From Candidatus Woesearchaeota archaeon (GTDB lineage Archaea > Nanobdellota > Nanobdellia > Woesearchaeales > GW2011-AR4): a stretch of DNA of 32,055 nucleotides. The DNA lies in assembly GCA_016185955.1 (NCBI GenBank), contig JACPMQ010000006.1, positions 1 to 32,055 on the forward strand, given 5' to 3'. A program made the translations under genes and the position numbers. Numbering within the stretch: the stretch's first letter is position 1; each line of letters opens with the position of its first letter. The notes below the pieces were generated by a model that was not told the origin of the DNA, did no database searches, and saw nothing but the letters and a program-made list of their open reading frames with translations. Positions 7,792-16,495 of this stretch are shown here, one piece after another.

Positions 7792-8634
7792 ATGTCTAAT
7801 AATCTAGTCCACATAGTGAATAATGAATTTTTTAAACAACCGCGCAATATAAGGGCTATTGGATTTGACCTTGATGGCAGCCTTACCAACCTCTATAATC
7901 GTGAGATTCATGGTTTAATATGGGAAAAAATTCTAAATTTTATTCCTGAAGAGCTAAGAAAAAAGCTGAGCAAACATGATTTTGAGCTATTAAATTTTAA
8001 TTCTGATGTAAGTTTGGGATGGTTTCTTGATATGGATTTGGGCTATTTGGTGCTGCCTTCAAGTGACAAGCATATTATTGCTGCAAGAGAAGGAAACGTT
8101 CCATTGGATAGAAGCAAAATACTAAAGGCTTATGGAAATTTAGCCAGTGTTGATATTTCTTTTGGCCCTAACCCAGACCATGACAAGCCAAGATTTTTGC
8201 CGCTTTGCGACGGATTTGCTCTTAAAATTTCAGACTGCTTTGATGTAACAATAACAGAAGCCACAAAGCCTGCATGTTTTTATGCTGGAACTCCCGAAAA
8301 TAAAAATTTATTTGACTGTCTTGCAAATATGGGAGTATCCCAAAAAGAAGTGCTTTACGTAGGAGACAGCTTATACAAAGATAGTGTGCAGGCGCAAGGC
8401 TTCGGATTTTCCACAGTCTTGAAAATGAAGCCGGATCATATAGCTGAAGTAGAGCGCAAGCTTGGAAAATACGCTTCTGTGAAATTTGAAGTAAATGGAG
8501 CGTTCAAAAAGCCTGTAAGCGAAAGAAAAGAAGAAACACCTTTAAAATTAAGCCTTTTCCTATCAGAAATTTATTACCGCGTTCATGCTATTGTTGCTGA
8601 TGTGCAGCATCTAAAGCCTTTAGTTTTATATTAA
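7792..8634 (+). CDS. HAD-superfamily hydrolase
   Basis: Motif I GFDLDGSLT and C-terminal VLYVGDSLYKDSVQAQGFGFSTV. Confidence 0.7.
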   Translation: MSNNLVHIVNNEFFKQPRNIRAIGFDLDGSLTNLYNREIHGLIWEKILNFIPEELRKKLSKHDFELLNFNSDVSLGWFLDMDLGYLVLPSSDKHIIAAREGNVPLDRSKILKAYGNLASVDISFGPNPDHDKPRFLPLCDGFALKISDCFDVTITEATKPACFYAGTPENKNLFDCLANMGVSQKEVLYVGDSLYKDSVQAQGFGFSTVLKMKPDHIAEVERKLGKYASVKFEVNGAFKKPVSERKEETPLKLSLFLSEIYYRVHAIVADVQHLKPLVLY

Positions 8635-8637
8635 CTA

Positions 8638-9525
8638 TCAGCTTTCCAAAAACTTTATCATATTGACAAGAGCTTCATTTACTTTGCATTCTATGCCGTA
8701 TTTTTTTCCTAAGCTTACAACAGCGCCATTTAAGTAATCAATTTCAGTGTGCTTGCCTTTTAATATATCCTGCTGCATTGAAGAAATATTTTTTGAGTCT
8801 TTAAGCGCTTCATTAATGCTTTTGACAAAATCAATGTCAAAGTTTATGTTATCTTTTTCGGCAACCTTTAAGCATTCTTCTATAATGAGTTTTTTTAACG
8901 TGTCAAGCTTTTTGTCTGCAATAACCCTGTTTTCCACTTTCAATATCGCGCTAACGGGATTAAGAACGCAATTTAATATTAATTTTTTCCATGAATCTTT
9001 TTTTATATCTTCAGAGACATAGCCGTTTAAGCCGCACTTTTTGAACATAGAAGCTAACTCATCGCTTACAGCGCTTTTTTCGCTTTTCTCAATTGCCGTA
9101 TAGCTTACGCTGTTGTATTGCACTGTTCCAGGCTTAAGGAAAGATGCGCCTACATTTGTTATGCCCCTTAATACAATACATTTTTTTCCAACAATCTTCT
9201 TTACAATATTTTCGCTGTCAAGCCCATTTTGCAGGCATAAGATTATAGTATCTTTTTTTATTAGGTTTTTTATATGCATTATAGCATTCTCACTGTCATA
9301 AACTTTTGTTGTTAGCAATATTAAAGTATTCTCTTCTATCTTTTCAACTTTTGTTATGGCTTTTATTTTATAGGTATTTTCTTCCAAGCCTATGATTTTC
9401 AATCCTTGCTTATTTATTTCATCGGCATGCTGCTGCCTTCCAACCAATGTAATATCATTTAATTCAGAAAGCTTTGCGCCATAAAGGCTTCCAATCGCTC
9501 CAGCGCCTAAAACTATTATTTTCAT
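8638..9525 (-). CDS. panE: 2-dehydropantoate 2-reductase (ketopantoate reductase)
   Basis: [64 protein letters not shown]. Confidence 0.88.
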   Translation of the reverse strand: MKIIVLGAGAIGSLYGAKLSELNDITLVGRQQHADEINKQGLKIIGLEENTYKIKAITKVEKIEENTLILLTTKVYDSENAIMHIKNLIKKDTIILCLQNGLDSENIVKKIVGKKCIVLRGITNVGASFLKPGTVQYNSVSYTAIEKSEKSAVSDELASMFKKCGLNGYVSEDIKKDSWKKLILNCVLNPVSAILKVENRVIADKKLDTLKKLIIEECLKVAEKDNINFDIDFVKSINEALKDSKNISSMQQDILKGKHTEIDYLNGAVVSLGKKYGIECKVNEALVNMIKFLES

Positions 9526-12233
9526 AAAACTAAAATAGCAACTTTTGCAGGCATTGCCTGCTTTGCCTTTTCCTCATTAGCGTCTTCTTCCTTAACTATC
9601 TCAATGCTGCAATTGAATTCCTGCTTTAACTCGTCTGAAAAATTTTTCAGGAAACTCATTTCTTTTTGCCTATCAACAATTATTTCTGGCATTTTTGTAA
9701 CATGGTTTATAATTTTTGGAACAAGCCTTGAAATTTCCTTCATATAAATTTTTAATTCGGTATTTGCAAATCTCTTTGATAGGTCTGATGCATTCCTTGT
9801 TTTCTCCATTTCTTCCTTTAATTGCTTAACAAAATCGTATTTCCACGCATTCGCGACAAAAATCCTTATTTTTTTCGGGCTGCTTATTTTTGCAAGCTCA
9901 ATTATAGAGTAAATGTCTTTTTTTGTAGCCTCTAAAAACTCCTTAAGCGCTTCAGCTTCCTTGTCTATTTTGCTTTCATCATAGCTTGGCCATTTTTCTA
10001 GTGAAACAAAGCCTTTACAATTAATTTTTTCCCATAACTCCTCTGCAATATGGGGAGTAAAGGGGCTTATAAGCAATATAAGGTTTTTAACGCATTCAGT
10101 AAAAACCTCATTATTTACATCATTATTTTTTCCTTTGTATTTATTGTATTTATACATCTCATTTGTAAATTCCATTATTGAGCCAATTGCAAGATTATAT
10201 CTAAAGCTCTCAATGTTTTCTGTCACATTTTTTATGGTAGCGTGCATCCTGCTTATCACATATCTGTCTTTCTCATTTATCTTAACAGCATGCTTAAAGG
10301 AAATATTGCTTAAATTATCATTTACTAGATTGTAAAATCTATTAAGGAACTTAAATGACGCATGCACTCCCTTGTCGCTCCAATCAAGCTCTTTTTCCGG
10401 AAGCGCTGCAAATAAAATGAAAAATCTTGCTGTATCAGCCCCATATTTATTGGTTATCTCTTCTGGATCAACTACATTTCCTAAGCTTTTGCTCATTTTT
10501 GCGCCATCCTTAATAACCATGCCTTGCGTAAGAAGGCTTGAGAATGGCTCATCAACATCCGTTAAGCCCAAATCCCTTAATGCTTTTGTAAAGAACCTTG
10601 CGTAAAGCAAATGCAAAATTGCATGCTCTATTCCCCCAATATACTGGTCAACTGGCATCCAATATGATGATATTTTCTTGTCAAAAGGAGCCTTTTCATA
10701 CTTTGGAGAGCAATATCTTAAAAAATACCAAGAGCTGTCAACAAATGTATCCATTGTGTCTGTCTCTCTTCTCGCTTTGCCATTGCATTTTGGGCATTTT
10801 GCCTCAACAAATTCCTTGCAAGTTTCTAATGGATTTCCCATTCCTGTGAATTTGCATTTTTCTGGCTTGGGAAGCTTGATTGGAAGCTCTTCATATTTTA
10901 CAGGAACAATATTGCATTTGCTGCAATAAATAATTGGGATAGGAGTGCCCCAATATCTTTGACGAGAAATTAGCCAGTCTCTTATTTTGTAGTTTACCGC
11001 CCTTTTGCCGATTTTTTCTTTTTCCATCCACTCGGCAATTGCCTCAATTGCTCCTTTATTATTTATCCTATTAAATTTGCCGGAATTAACAAGAGTGCCT
11101 TCGTCTACATAAGCTCTTGTCATTTTTTCAGCTTTCAATTCAAATTCGCTTGGAGAAATAACAACTTTTATCTGTATTTTATATTTTTTTGCGAACTCAA
11201 AATCACGCTGGTCATGCGCAGGAACAACCATAACAGCACCTGTACCATACTCCATTAAAACATAATCTGCAACATAAATTGGAATTTCCTCATTATTCGC
11301 AGGATTTATGCAGAGCTTTCCTATGAAAATTCCATTTTTTTCTGTTTCTTCAGAAACCCTTTCTTTCATAGATTTTTTCTTAGTCTCTGCAATAAATTCC
11401 ATGACAGCCTTTTCATATTTTGTGCCTTTAACCAATTCAAAAACCATTGGATGCTCAACTGCAAAAACAAGGGCTGTAACTCCAAAAATAGTGTCGGCTC
11501 TTGTTGTGAATGTGGCAATAGTCTTTTTTGTATCCTTAATTTTGAATTGGATTTCAACGCCATAGCTTTTTCCAATCCAATTATGCTGCATTATTTTAAC
11601 TCTTTCAGGCCAATTTTTAAGCTTGTCAGATTCAAGAAGCTCATCAGCATATTTTGTTATTTTGAAAAACCATTGCTCCAATTCTTTCTCGGCAACTTCA
11701 TTATGGCAGCGCCAGCATTTTCCGTCTTCTACCTGCTCGTTTGCCAAAACAGTGTTGCATGAGCCGCACCAGTTTACTACAGCGTTTTTCCTGTATGCAA
11801 GCCCCTTTTCATAAAATTTGAGAAAAATCCATTGGTTCCATTTATAATAATCCTCTGTGCAGCTTTGTATCTGCCTGCTCCAGTCATAGCTGAAGCCTAT
11901 CTCTTTTTGCTGCTTTTTTATATGGTTGATATTGGTCCAAGTCCATTTTTCAGGATCAATATTATTTTTTATTGCGGCATTTTCTGCTGGAAGCCCAAAA
12001 GCGTCATATCCCATCGGATAAAGAACATTAAAGCCTTTCATCCTTTTGAATCTTGCTAATGCATCCCCTAAAGAATAGTTCCTTAAATGGCCAATATGCA
12101 AGGCAGAGCTTGGATATGGGTACATTTCAAGGCAGTAAAATTTCTTTTTTTTGGCATTTTCTGTGGAATTAAATATGTTTTTTTCTTCCCATTTTTTCTG
12201 CCATTTTTCAGCTATTTTTCTTAAATCTAGCAT
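9522..12233 (-). CDS. leuS: Leucyl-tRNA synthetase (bacterial-type catalytic body, archaeal-like C-terminus)
   Basis: [52 protein letters not shown], and editing-domain [16 protein letters not shown]. Start at [11 protein letters not shown] (ORF track 12254). Confidence 0.93.
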   Translation of the reverse strand: MLDLRKIAEKWQKKWEEKNIFNSTENAKKKKFYCLEMYPYPSSALHIGHLRNYSLGDALARFKRMKGFNVLYPMGYDAFGLPAENAAIKNNIDPEKWTWTNINHIKKQQKEIGFSYDWSRQIQSCTEDYYKWNQWIFLKFYEKGLAYRKNAVVNWCGSCNTVLANEQVEDGKCWRCHNEVAEKELEQWFFKITKYADELLESDKLKNWPERVKIMQHNWIGKSYGVEIQFKIKDTKKTIATFTTRADTIFGVTALVFAVEHPMVFELVKGTKYEKAVMEFIAETKKKSMKERVSEETEKNGIFIGKLCINPANNEEIPIYVADYVLMEYGTGAVMVVPAHDQRDFEFAKKYKIQIKVVISPSEFELKAEKMTRAYVDEGTLVNSGKFNRINNKGAIEAIAEWMEKEKIGKRAVNYKIRDWLISRQRYWGTPIPIIYCSKCNIVPVKYEELPIKLPKPEKCKFTGMGNPLETCKEFVEAKCPKCNGKARRETDTMDTFVDSSWYFLRYCSPKYEKAPFDKKISSYWMPVDQYIGGIEHAILHLLYARFFTKALRDLGLTDVDEPFSSLLTQGMVIKDGAKMSKSLGNVVDPEEITNKYGADTARFFILFAALPEKELDWSDKGVHASFKFLNRFYNLVNDNLSNISFKHAVKINEKDRYVISRMHATIKNVTENIESFRYNLAIGSIMEFTNEMYKYNKYKGKNNDVNNEVFTECVKNLILLISPFTPHIAEELWEKINCKGFVSLEKWPSYDESKIDKEAEALKEFLEATKKDIYSIIELAKISSPKKIRIFVANAWKYDFVKQLKEEMEKTRNASDLSKRFANTELKIYMKEISRLVPKIINHVTKMPEIIVDRQKEMSFLKNFSDELKQEFNCSIEIVKEEDANEEKAKQAMPAKVAILVL

Positions 12234-12290
12234 TTTGTTCAAGAAAAACAGCACCTTTTTTATAATTTATTGTTTTAAGAGATAAAAAAA

Positions 12291-12488
12291 TCAGAATTTT
12301 TTGAATTGGGCTACAGTATCTATTAAGTCTACATGCCCTAAGAACATGGCTCTGCAGCAATATCTTTCAAGTCCCAGCTCATCTAAAGCTTTTTTCCTGT
12401 CTTCGCCTTTTTGAAGCTTTTCATTATATTCTTCCCACAAGTGGGCTATTGGCTTTCCACAGCTCCAGCAACGGATTGGTATGATCAT
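12291..12488 (-). CDS. rpoN: DNA-directed RNA polymerase subunit N (Rpo10)
   Basis: 65 aa; MIIPIRCWSCGKPIAHLWEEY..LGLERYCCRAMFLGHVDLID. Confidence 0.95.
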   Translation of the reverse strand: MIIPIRCWSCGKPIAHLWEEYNEKLQKGEDRKKALDELGLERYCCRAMFLGHVDLIDTVAQFKKF

Positions 12489-12533
12489 TTTGTTTTCACC
12501 TTGTTATATTCTCACCTTGTTATATTTAACCTT

Positions 12534-12935
12534 TTAACGGTATGACTTCTGAACTTTTGACCTCGCCTGCCCATGCCTATTTGGCTTTGCAGATTCCTTT
12601 CTCCTTACATCCGCAACCAATAGTCCCCTGTCATAATTCAAAAATTCCTCTTTAAGCTTGTCATCTTTTGAAAATTCAACAAGACCTTTTGCAATCGCAA
12701 GCCTGCACGCATCCGTCTGGCTTGAAACGCCTCCGCCAATTACATTTAAGCTTATGTCAACCTTATTTGAGATATCCCCTGCAATAATTAAAGGCTCTCT
12801 TAGCTTCAATCTGTAAAGCTTGGGCTCATAAAAATCCAACAGCTTATTATTAATCTTAACAATGCCCTTTCCTGCTTTTACAGCTGCTCTTGCTATTGCC
12901 TTTTTTCTTTTTCCTGAAGTTAGTATGACTTTCAT
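12534..12935 (-). CDS. rps9: 30S ribosomal protein S9 (uS9)
   Basis: SGKRKKAIARAAVKAGKG..GGGVSSQTDACRLAIAKGLVEF..KPNRHGQARSKVQKSYR. Confidence 0.95.
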   Translation of the reverse strand: MKVILTSGKRKKAIARAAVKAGKGIVKINNKLLDFYEPKLYRLKLREPLIIAGDISNKVDISLNVIGGGVSSQTDACRLAIAKGLVEFSKDDKLKEEFLNYDRGLLVADVRRKESAKPNRHGQARSKVQKSYR

Positions 12936-13351
12936 CTTATTTTAGCTCCTATGCGTATGCAGATGTCCTTCACCTTAGTATATTTTAAATTAGGCAGTTT
13001 GCTTACATCAGCGCTTTTTATTGTCTCTGCATTTTTATTTTTAAGAGTTTCCGGAATGCCGACATAGCATTTTATGCTTTTGAAGGCTGCTCTTCCCCTT
13101 TCAGTTTTGTATGGAAGCATCCCTCTTATAGCCCTCTTTACAAACCTATCGGGCATTCTATACACAAAAGGCCCTTTACTGTGAGTGCCTCTCTGCAAAT
13201 AGCCTTCATACACTCCGAAAATTTGGTGCCTGTTGCCAGTAATAACTGCACTTTCACAATTAATTATTTCTATTTTTTCCCCTAATAGCGCTTTTTTTGC
13301 AACAAAGCTGCCCATTCTTCCCAATATAAGGTTGCTTGCGTCTATAATCAT
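12932..13351 (-). CDS. rpl13: 50S ribosomal protein L13 (uL13)
   Basis: IIDASNLILGRMGSFVAKKALLGEKIEIINCESAVITGNR..RAIRGMLPYKTERGRAAF. Confidence 0.95.
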   Translation of the reverse strand: MIIDASNLILGRMGSFVAKKALLGEKIEIINCESAVITGNRHQIFGVYEGYLQRGTHSKGPFVYRMPDRFVKRAIRGMLPYKTERGRAAFKSIKCYVGIPETLKNKNAETIKSADVSKLPNLKYTKVKDICIRIGAKIR

Positions 13352-13386
13352 TTTAATGCTTTAACTTTTTTATGATTTAATTTATT

Positions 13387-13752
13387 TTACCCGATGGTTT
13401 TAATTCTTTTTCCATTCGGCTTTTCCTTGCTTAACTCAAGCAAATCAATTATTTTTGAGCCTGTGCTTTCTATCTTTTCTTTTGCCTGCTGTGAAAACTG
13501 GTAAGCGGAGATTGTAAGCTTATGGCTTAAGTTTCCAGAGCCTAAAACTTTTCCAGGCACTACCACAATATCATTTTCTTTTGTATAGCGGTTTATTCTC
13601 GATAAGTTTACAGATCTTCTCTGCCTTGTTGGCTTTTCTAAATCTATTGCGATGCTTTTCCATAAATTTACAGATTGCTCACTGCTCCTTTTTTTTAATT
13701 CTCCTATTAGCTCCTGAAGCAATGGGTTTGTTGGACCGGTTCTTTTTGTCAT
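13387..13752 (-). CDS. rpl18e: 50S ribosomal protein L18e (eL18)
   Basis: TGPTNPLLQELIGELKKRS..VNLSRINRYTKENDIVVVPGKVLGSGNL. Confidence 0.93.
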   Translation of the reverse strand: MTKRTGPTNPLLQELIGELKKRSSEQSVNLWKSIAIDLEKPTRQRRSVNLSRINRYTKENDIVVVPGKVLGSGNLSHKLTISAYQFSQQAKEKIESTGSKIIDLLELSKEKPNGKRIKTIG

Positions 13753-13804
13753 TTTAACCGTTTAATTTTATTAAATTTATTAACCGTTTTTAATGGATTT
13801 TTAA

Positions 13805-13909
13805 TGCGGAGGACGTGATTCGAACACGCGTACCCACTAAGGGACAAGGCCCTCAACCATACGCTCCATATTTGGATTTGCGCATTTGACCAGGCTCTGC
13901 CACCTCCGC
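13805..13909 (-). tRNA. tRNA-Leu(GAG) with 19-nt intron at 29/30 (13859-13877)
   Basis: Acceptor GCGGAGG/CCTCCGC, A73, class II variable arm, T-arm GCGTGTTCGAATCACGT. Anticodon stem CAAGG/CCTTG forms only after removing ATCCAAATATGGAGCGTAT. Confidence 0.82.
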
Positions 13910-13915
13910 GCTTGC

Positions 13916-14710
13916 TTATTTCAACTCTTTTATTTCCTCGTTAAATTCATCAAAGGTTTCATTGAAAATATCAATTGATTTGTTTAATATTTCCTTGCAG
14001 CTTAACTGCCCCCAAGATTCGATGTAAAAAATAATGTCATTGTCATATTTTATCTTTACTTCCCCCTTTGAAACTTCCTCAACTACTCCTGCAAGATCAT
14101 ACTTAAAGAGGTTGTCTTTAATTACCTCCAGCTTTCCGTTTTTTATTTCAAATATATTCCCGTGGGTTGCTTCCACAACCTCTTCAGGATTTTTAACATT
14201 GCCTATTTCAATAATCGGCTTATGCTTGTAATAAGCAAGGCATGGGCTCCACTTTGTATGCATTTTGCCCTTTCCCAAAACAGCAGTAGCTTCTAATTCC
14301 AAGGATTGCCCTTTAAGCAACTTCACTATTGGCGTTTTTGGATAAACGGGCTTTATTGCAGGATCAGAGCTTTTAAGCTCAGATGCGTAAACTGTCTCAG
14401 AGCCTTTTGTTGCCTTAAGCGTGATTTTTAGCTGGCATCTTGCGCAGCCAGCGCCTTCACACTTGCATTTTTCAGGAAGATTATATGACTTCAAATCTGT
14501 TTTCAATGAAATCATACCAAGCCTATGGGCAATCATTTCATCATAAAGTATCGAGTTATTTTTCCTGAATTCTACATCCTCAATTGCCATTGTAGGCACT
14601 TCTTCTATCATAATCCTTCTTAATGTATTTGCAAAAGTAGGTGTTGTATCTTTGATTATAAAAGAAAGCTTGCCTTCTTCCCTGCTGTTATTTAAAACCC
14701 TTATTTCCAT
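13916..14710 (-). CDS. rpoD: DNA-directed RNA polymerase subunit D (Rpo3)
   Basis: TTPTFANTLRRIMIEEVPTMAIEDVEF..MIAHRLGMISL; Cys cluster KCKCEGAGCARC. Confidence 0.95.
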   Translation of the reverse strand: MEIRVLNNSREEGKLSFIIKDTTPTFANTLRRIMIEEVPTMAIEDVEFRKNNSILYDEMIAHRLGMISLKTDLKSYNLPEKCKCEGAGCARCQLKITLKATKGSETVYASELKSSDPAIKPVYPKTPIVKLLKGQSLELEATAVLGKGKMHTKWSPCLAYYKHKPIIEIGNVKNPEEVVEATHGNIFEIKNGKLEVIKDNLFKYDLAGVVEEVSKGEVKIKYDNDIIFYIESWGQLSCKEILNKSIDIFNETFDEFNEEIKELK

Positions 14711-14724
14711 TTTGTGTTAAAGGA

Positions 14725-15120
14725 TTAAACTCTTCTTCCCCTTTTACCTCCTTTTTTCTTGCAACCGTCATGCGGCAATGGAGTCACATCTTCAATTAAG
14801 CCTATTCTCAAGCCCATTCTTGATAATGCCCTTACAGCTGCTTGCGCGCCCGGTCCAGGACCAGTGCTATCATTATGCCCTCCTTTAGCCCTTATCTTAA
14901 CATGAATTGCGTTTATGCCCTTTTCTATTGCAACTTCCGCAGCCTTTTTAGCTGCAATCATTGCTGCTGTTGGACTGCTTTCCATTCTATCGCTTTTTAC
15001 AACCATGCCGCCGGAAGCTTTGCTGATTGTCTCTGTGCCTGTTATGTCTGTTATATGGATTATTGTGTTATTGTAAGATGCGTAAATATGGGCAATGCCC
15101 CACCTTTCCTGTCTTTCCAT
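14725..15120 (-). CDS. rps11: 30S ribosomal protein S11 (uS11)
   Basis: [67 protein letters not shown]. Confidence 0.96.
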   Translation of the reverse strand: MERQERWGIAHIYASYNNTIIHITDITGTETISKASGGMVVKSDRMESSPTAAMIAAKKAAEVAIEKGINAIHVKIRAKGGHNDSTGPGPGAQAAVRALSRMGLRIGLIEDVTPLPHDGCKKKGGKRGRRV

Positions 15121-15131
15121 TTTTATCTCCT

Positions 15132-15809
15132 TTACTCCTTGCTTTTTTGTTTCTTGCTTTTTGCTTCTTTTCCTTTTGTTTTTCCCTTCTTAACAGGCTT
15201 TTTGCCAATATCAGCCTCTGCTTTATCTTTTTTATCTTCTTTATTGCCTTCTTTGTTACCTTCCTTACCTTGAGATTTTATGCCCTTTTCCTGTTTTACT
15301 ATGGCTCTTTCAGGATGATTTATATCCTTAATAGCAGAACTTTCAGCGAATTGTATAATGCCTTCTTCATCCAGCGGGACAAGATATGATGGCGAAGTTA
15401 TTTTTTTATCTCCCAGCGAAATGTGCCCATGCACAATAAACTGTCTTGCTTGTGATGTTGTTCTTGCCAAACCTTTCCGGAAAACCAATGTTTGCAGCCT
15501 TCTCTCCATAACATCCTTTAATGTCAAGGACAGCACTTCCTCTATCTTTGAATTATTGTTAATAAGCCCCAATGACAAAAGTTTTGTCAAAAGCTGATTT
15601 TTTTCTTTTTCCGATTGCAGCTTATTTCCAGAAACAATATTCTTTGCCTGCCTTGTAAAATTCTTTAGCACAGAATTCATTTTCCATATCTCATATTTTC
15701 TGCGCAAGCCATACGCATTTAACAGCTCTTTCTCTGCCAAAATTCTTTCTTTCTGCCATGGATGAGATGGCTTTGAAAATTTTTTTCTTAGTTTTCTTGG
15801 ACTTCCCAT
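15132..15809 (-). CDS. rps4: 30S ribosomal protein S4 (uS4) with lysine-rich C-terminal tail
   Basis: [63 protein letters not shown]. Confidence 0.95.
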   Translation of the reverse strand: MGSPRKLRKKFSKPSHPWQKERILAEKELLNAYGLRRKYEIWKMNSVLKNFTRQAKNIVSGNKLQSEKEKNQLLTKLLSLGLINNNSKIEEVLSLTLKDVMERRLQTLVFRKGLARTTSQARQFIVHGHISLGDKKITSPSYLVPLDEEGIIQFAESSAIKDINHPERAIVKQEKGIKSQGKEGNKEGNKEDKKDKAEADIGKKPVKKGKTKGKEAKSKKQKSKE

Positions 15810-15813
15810 GTCA

Positions 15814-16329
15814 TTACACTCTTCCTGCTTTTGAGTCTTCTCTTTTCTTAACGCCTAATGTAACTTTTCCTTTATTTTTTCTGAAATTGGATTTTGTGCG
15901 CTGGCCTCTCACCGGCAAGCCCATGCCATGCCTGATTCCGCGATACGATCTAATTTTCTTCATAATCTTGATATCATTATCCTGCGCAAAAGCCAAATCA
16001 CTTGTCACAAAATGCCTGTCTTTGCCGTCTTCATAGCCTTTTCTCCTGTTCAGCATCCATGAAGGCACTTTGTATTTTGTAGGATCACTTAGTATTTCAT
16101 CAAATTTTTTAATCTGCTCGTCGCTTAAATAACCAACTTTAGCCATTTTATCAATATTTGCAAGATTGCACAGCATATTTGCAAACATAAAACCTACTCC
16201 TTTAATGCTTGTGAGAGCATGAGATATTCTTTTATTTCCATCAAGATCTGTATTTGCGATTCTTACAAAATACCTGAAATTCTCTTTCTGTTCCTTGTCC
16301 TTAATTCCCTGTTCTTCCATCTTTACCAT
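15814..16329 (-). CDS. rps13: 30S ribosomal protein S13 (uS13)
   Basis: FRYFVRIANTDLDGNKRISHALTSIKGVGFMFANMLC..IRSYRGIRHGMGLPVRGQRTKSNFR. Confidence 0.95.
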   Translation of the reverse strand: MVKMEEQGIKDKEQKENFRYFVRIANTDLDGNKRISHALTSIKGVGFMFANMLCNLANIDKMAKVGYLSDEQIKKFDEILSDPTKYKVPSWMLNRRKGYEDGKDRHFVTSDLAFAQDNDIKIMKKIRSYRGIRHGMGLPVRGQRTKSNFRKNKGKVTLGVKKREDSKAGRV

Positions 16330-16352
16330 TTATGTTGATAAGTCTTGCACTG

Positions 16353-16395
16353 CAAAACACTAAAAAATCTGCTTTGCAGATTTTTTAGTGTTTTG
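16353..16395. other. Perfect 20-bp inverted repeat with 3-nt loop, upstream of rps13
   Basis: CAAAACACTAAAAAATCTGC (16353-16372) - TTT - GCAGATTTTTTAGTGTTTTG (16376-16395). Confidence 0.85.
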
Positions 16396-16495
16396 GAATA
16401 TCGCCGAGAATACAGCACTTATTAACCCTAAAAGCGCTCTTAATGAACTCGGGCTGTACCAAAAAGAAAATAAGTTTTATTTATAAAGCTTCCTA

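Noticed and set aside
15132-15300. Lysine-rich S4 tail as a separate functional domain
   Set aside because: Low-complexity basic tails on archaeal ribosomal proteins are common; nothing further supports a distinct domain.
15027-15389. ORF of 120 aa on + strand antisense to rps4/rps11 (and many similar 60-140 aa ORFs opposite leuS, ppsA and the surface protein)
   Set aside because: They lie wholly or mostly antisense to confidently identified genes and have low-complexity translations without recognisable motifs.
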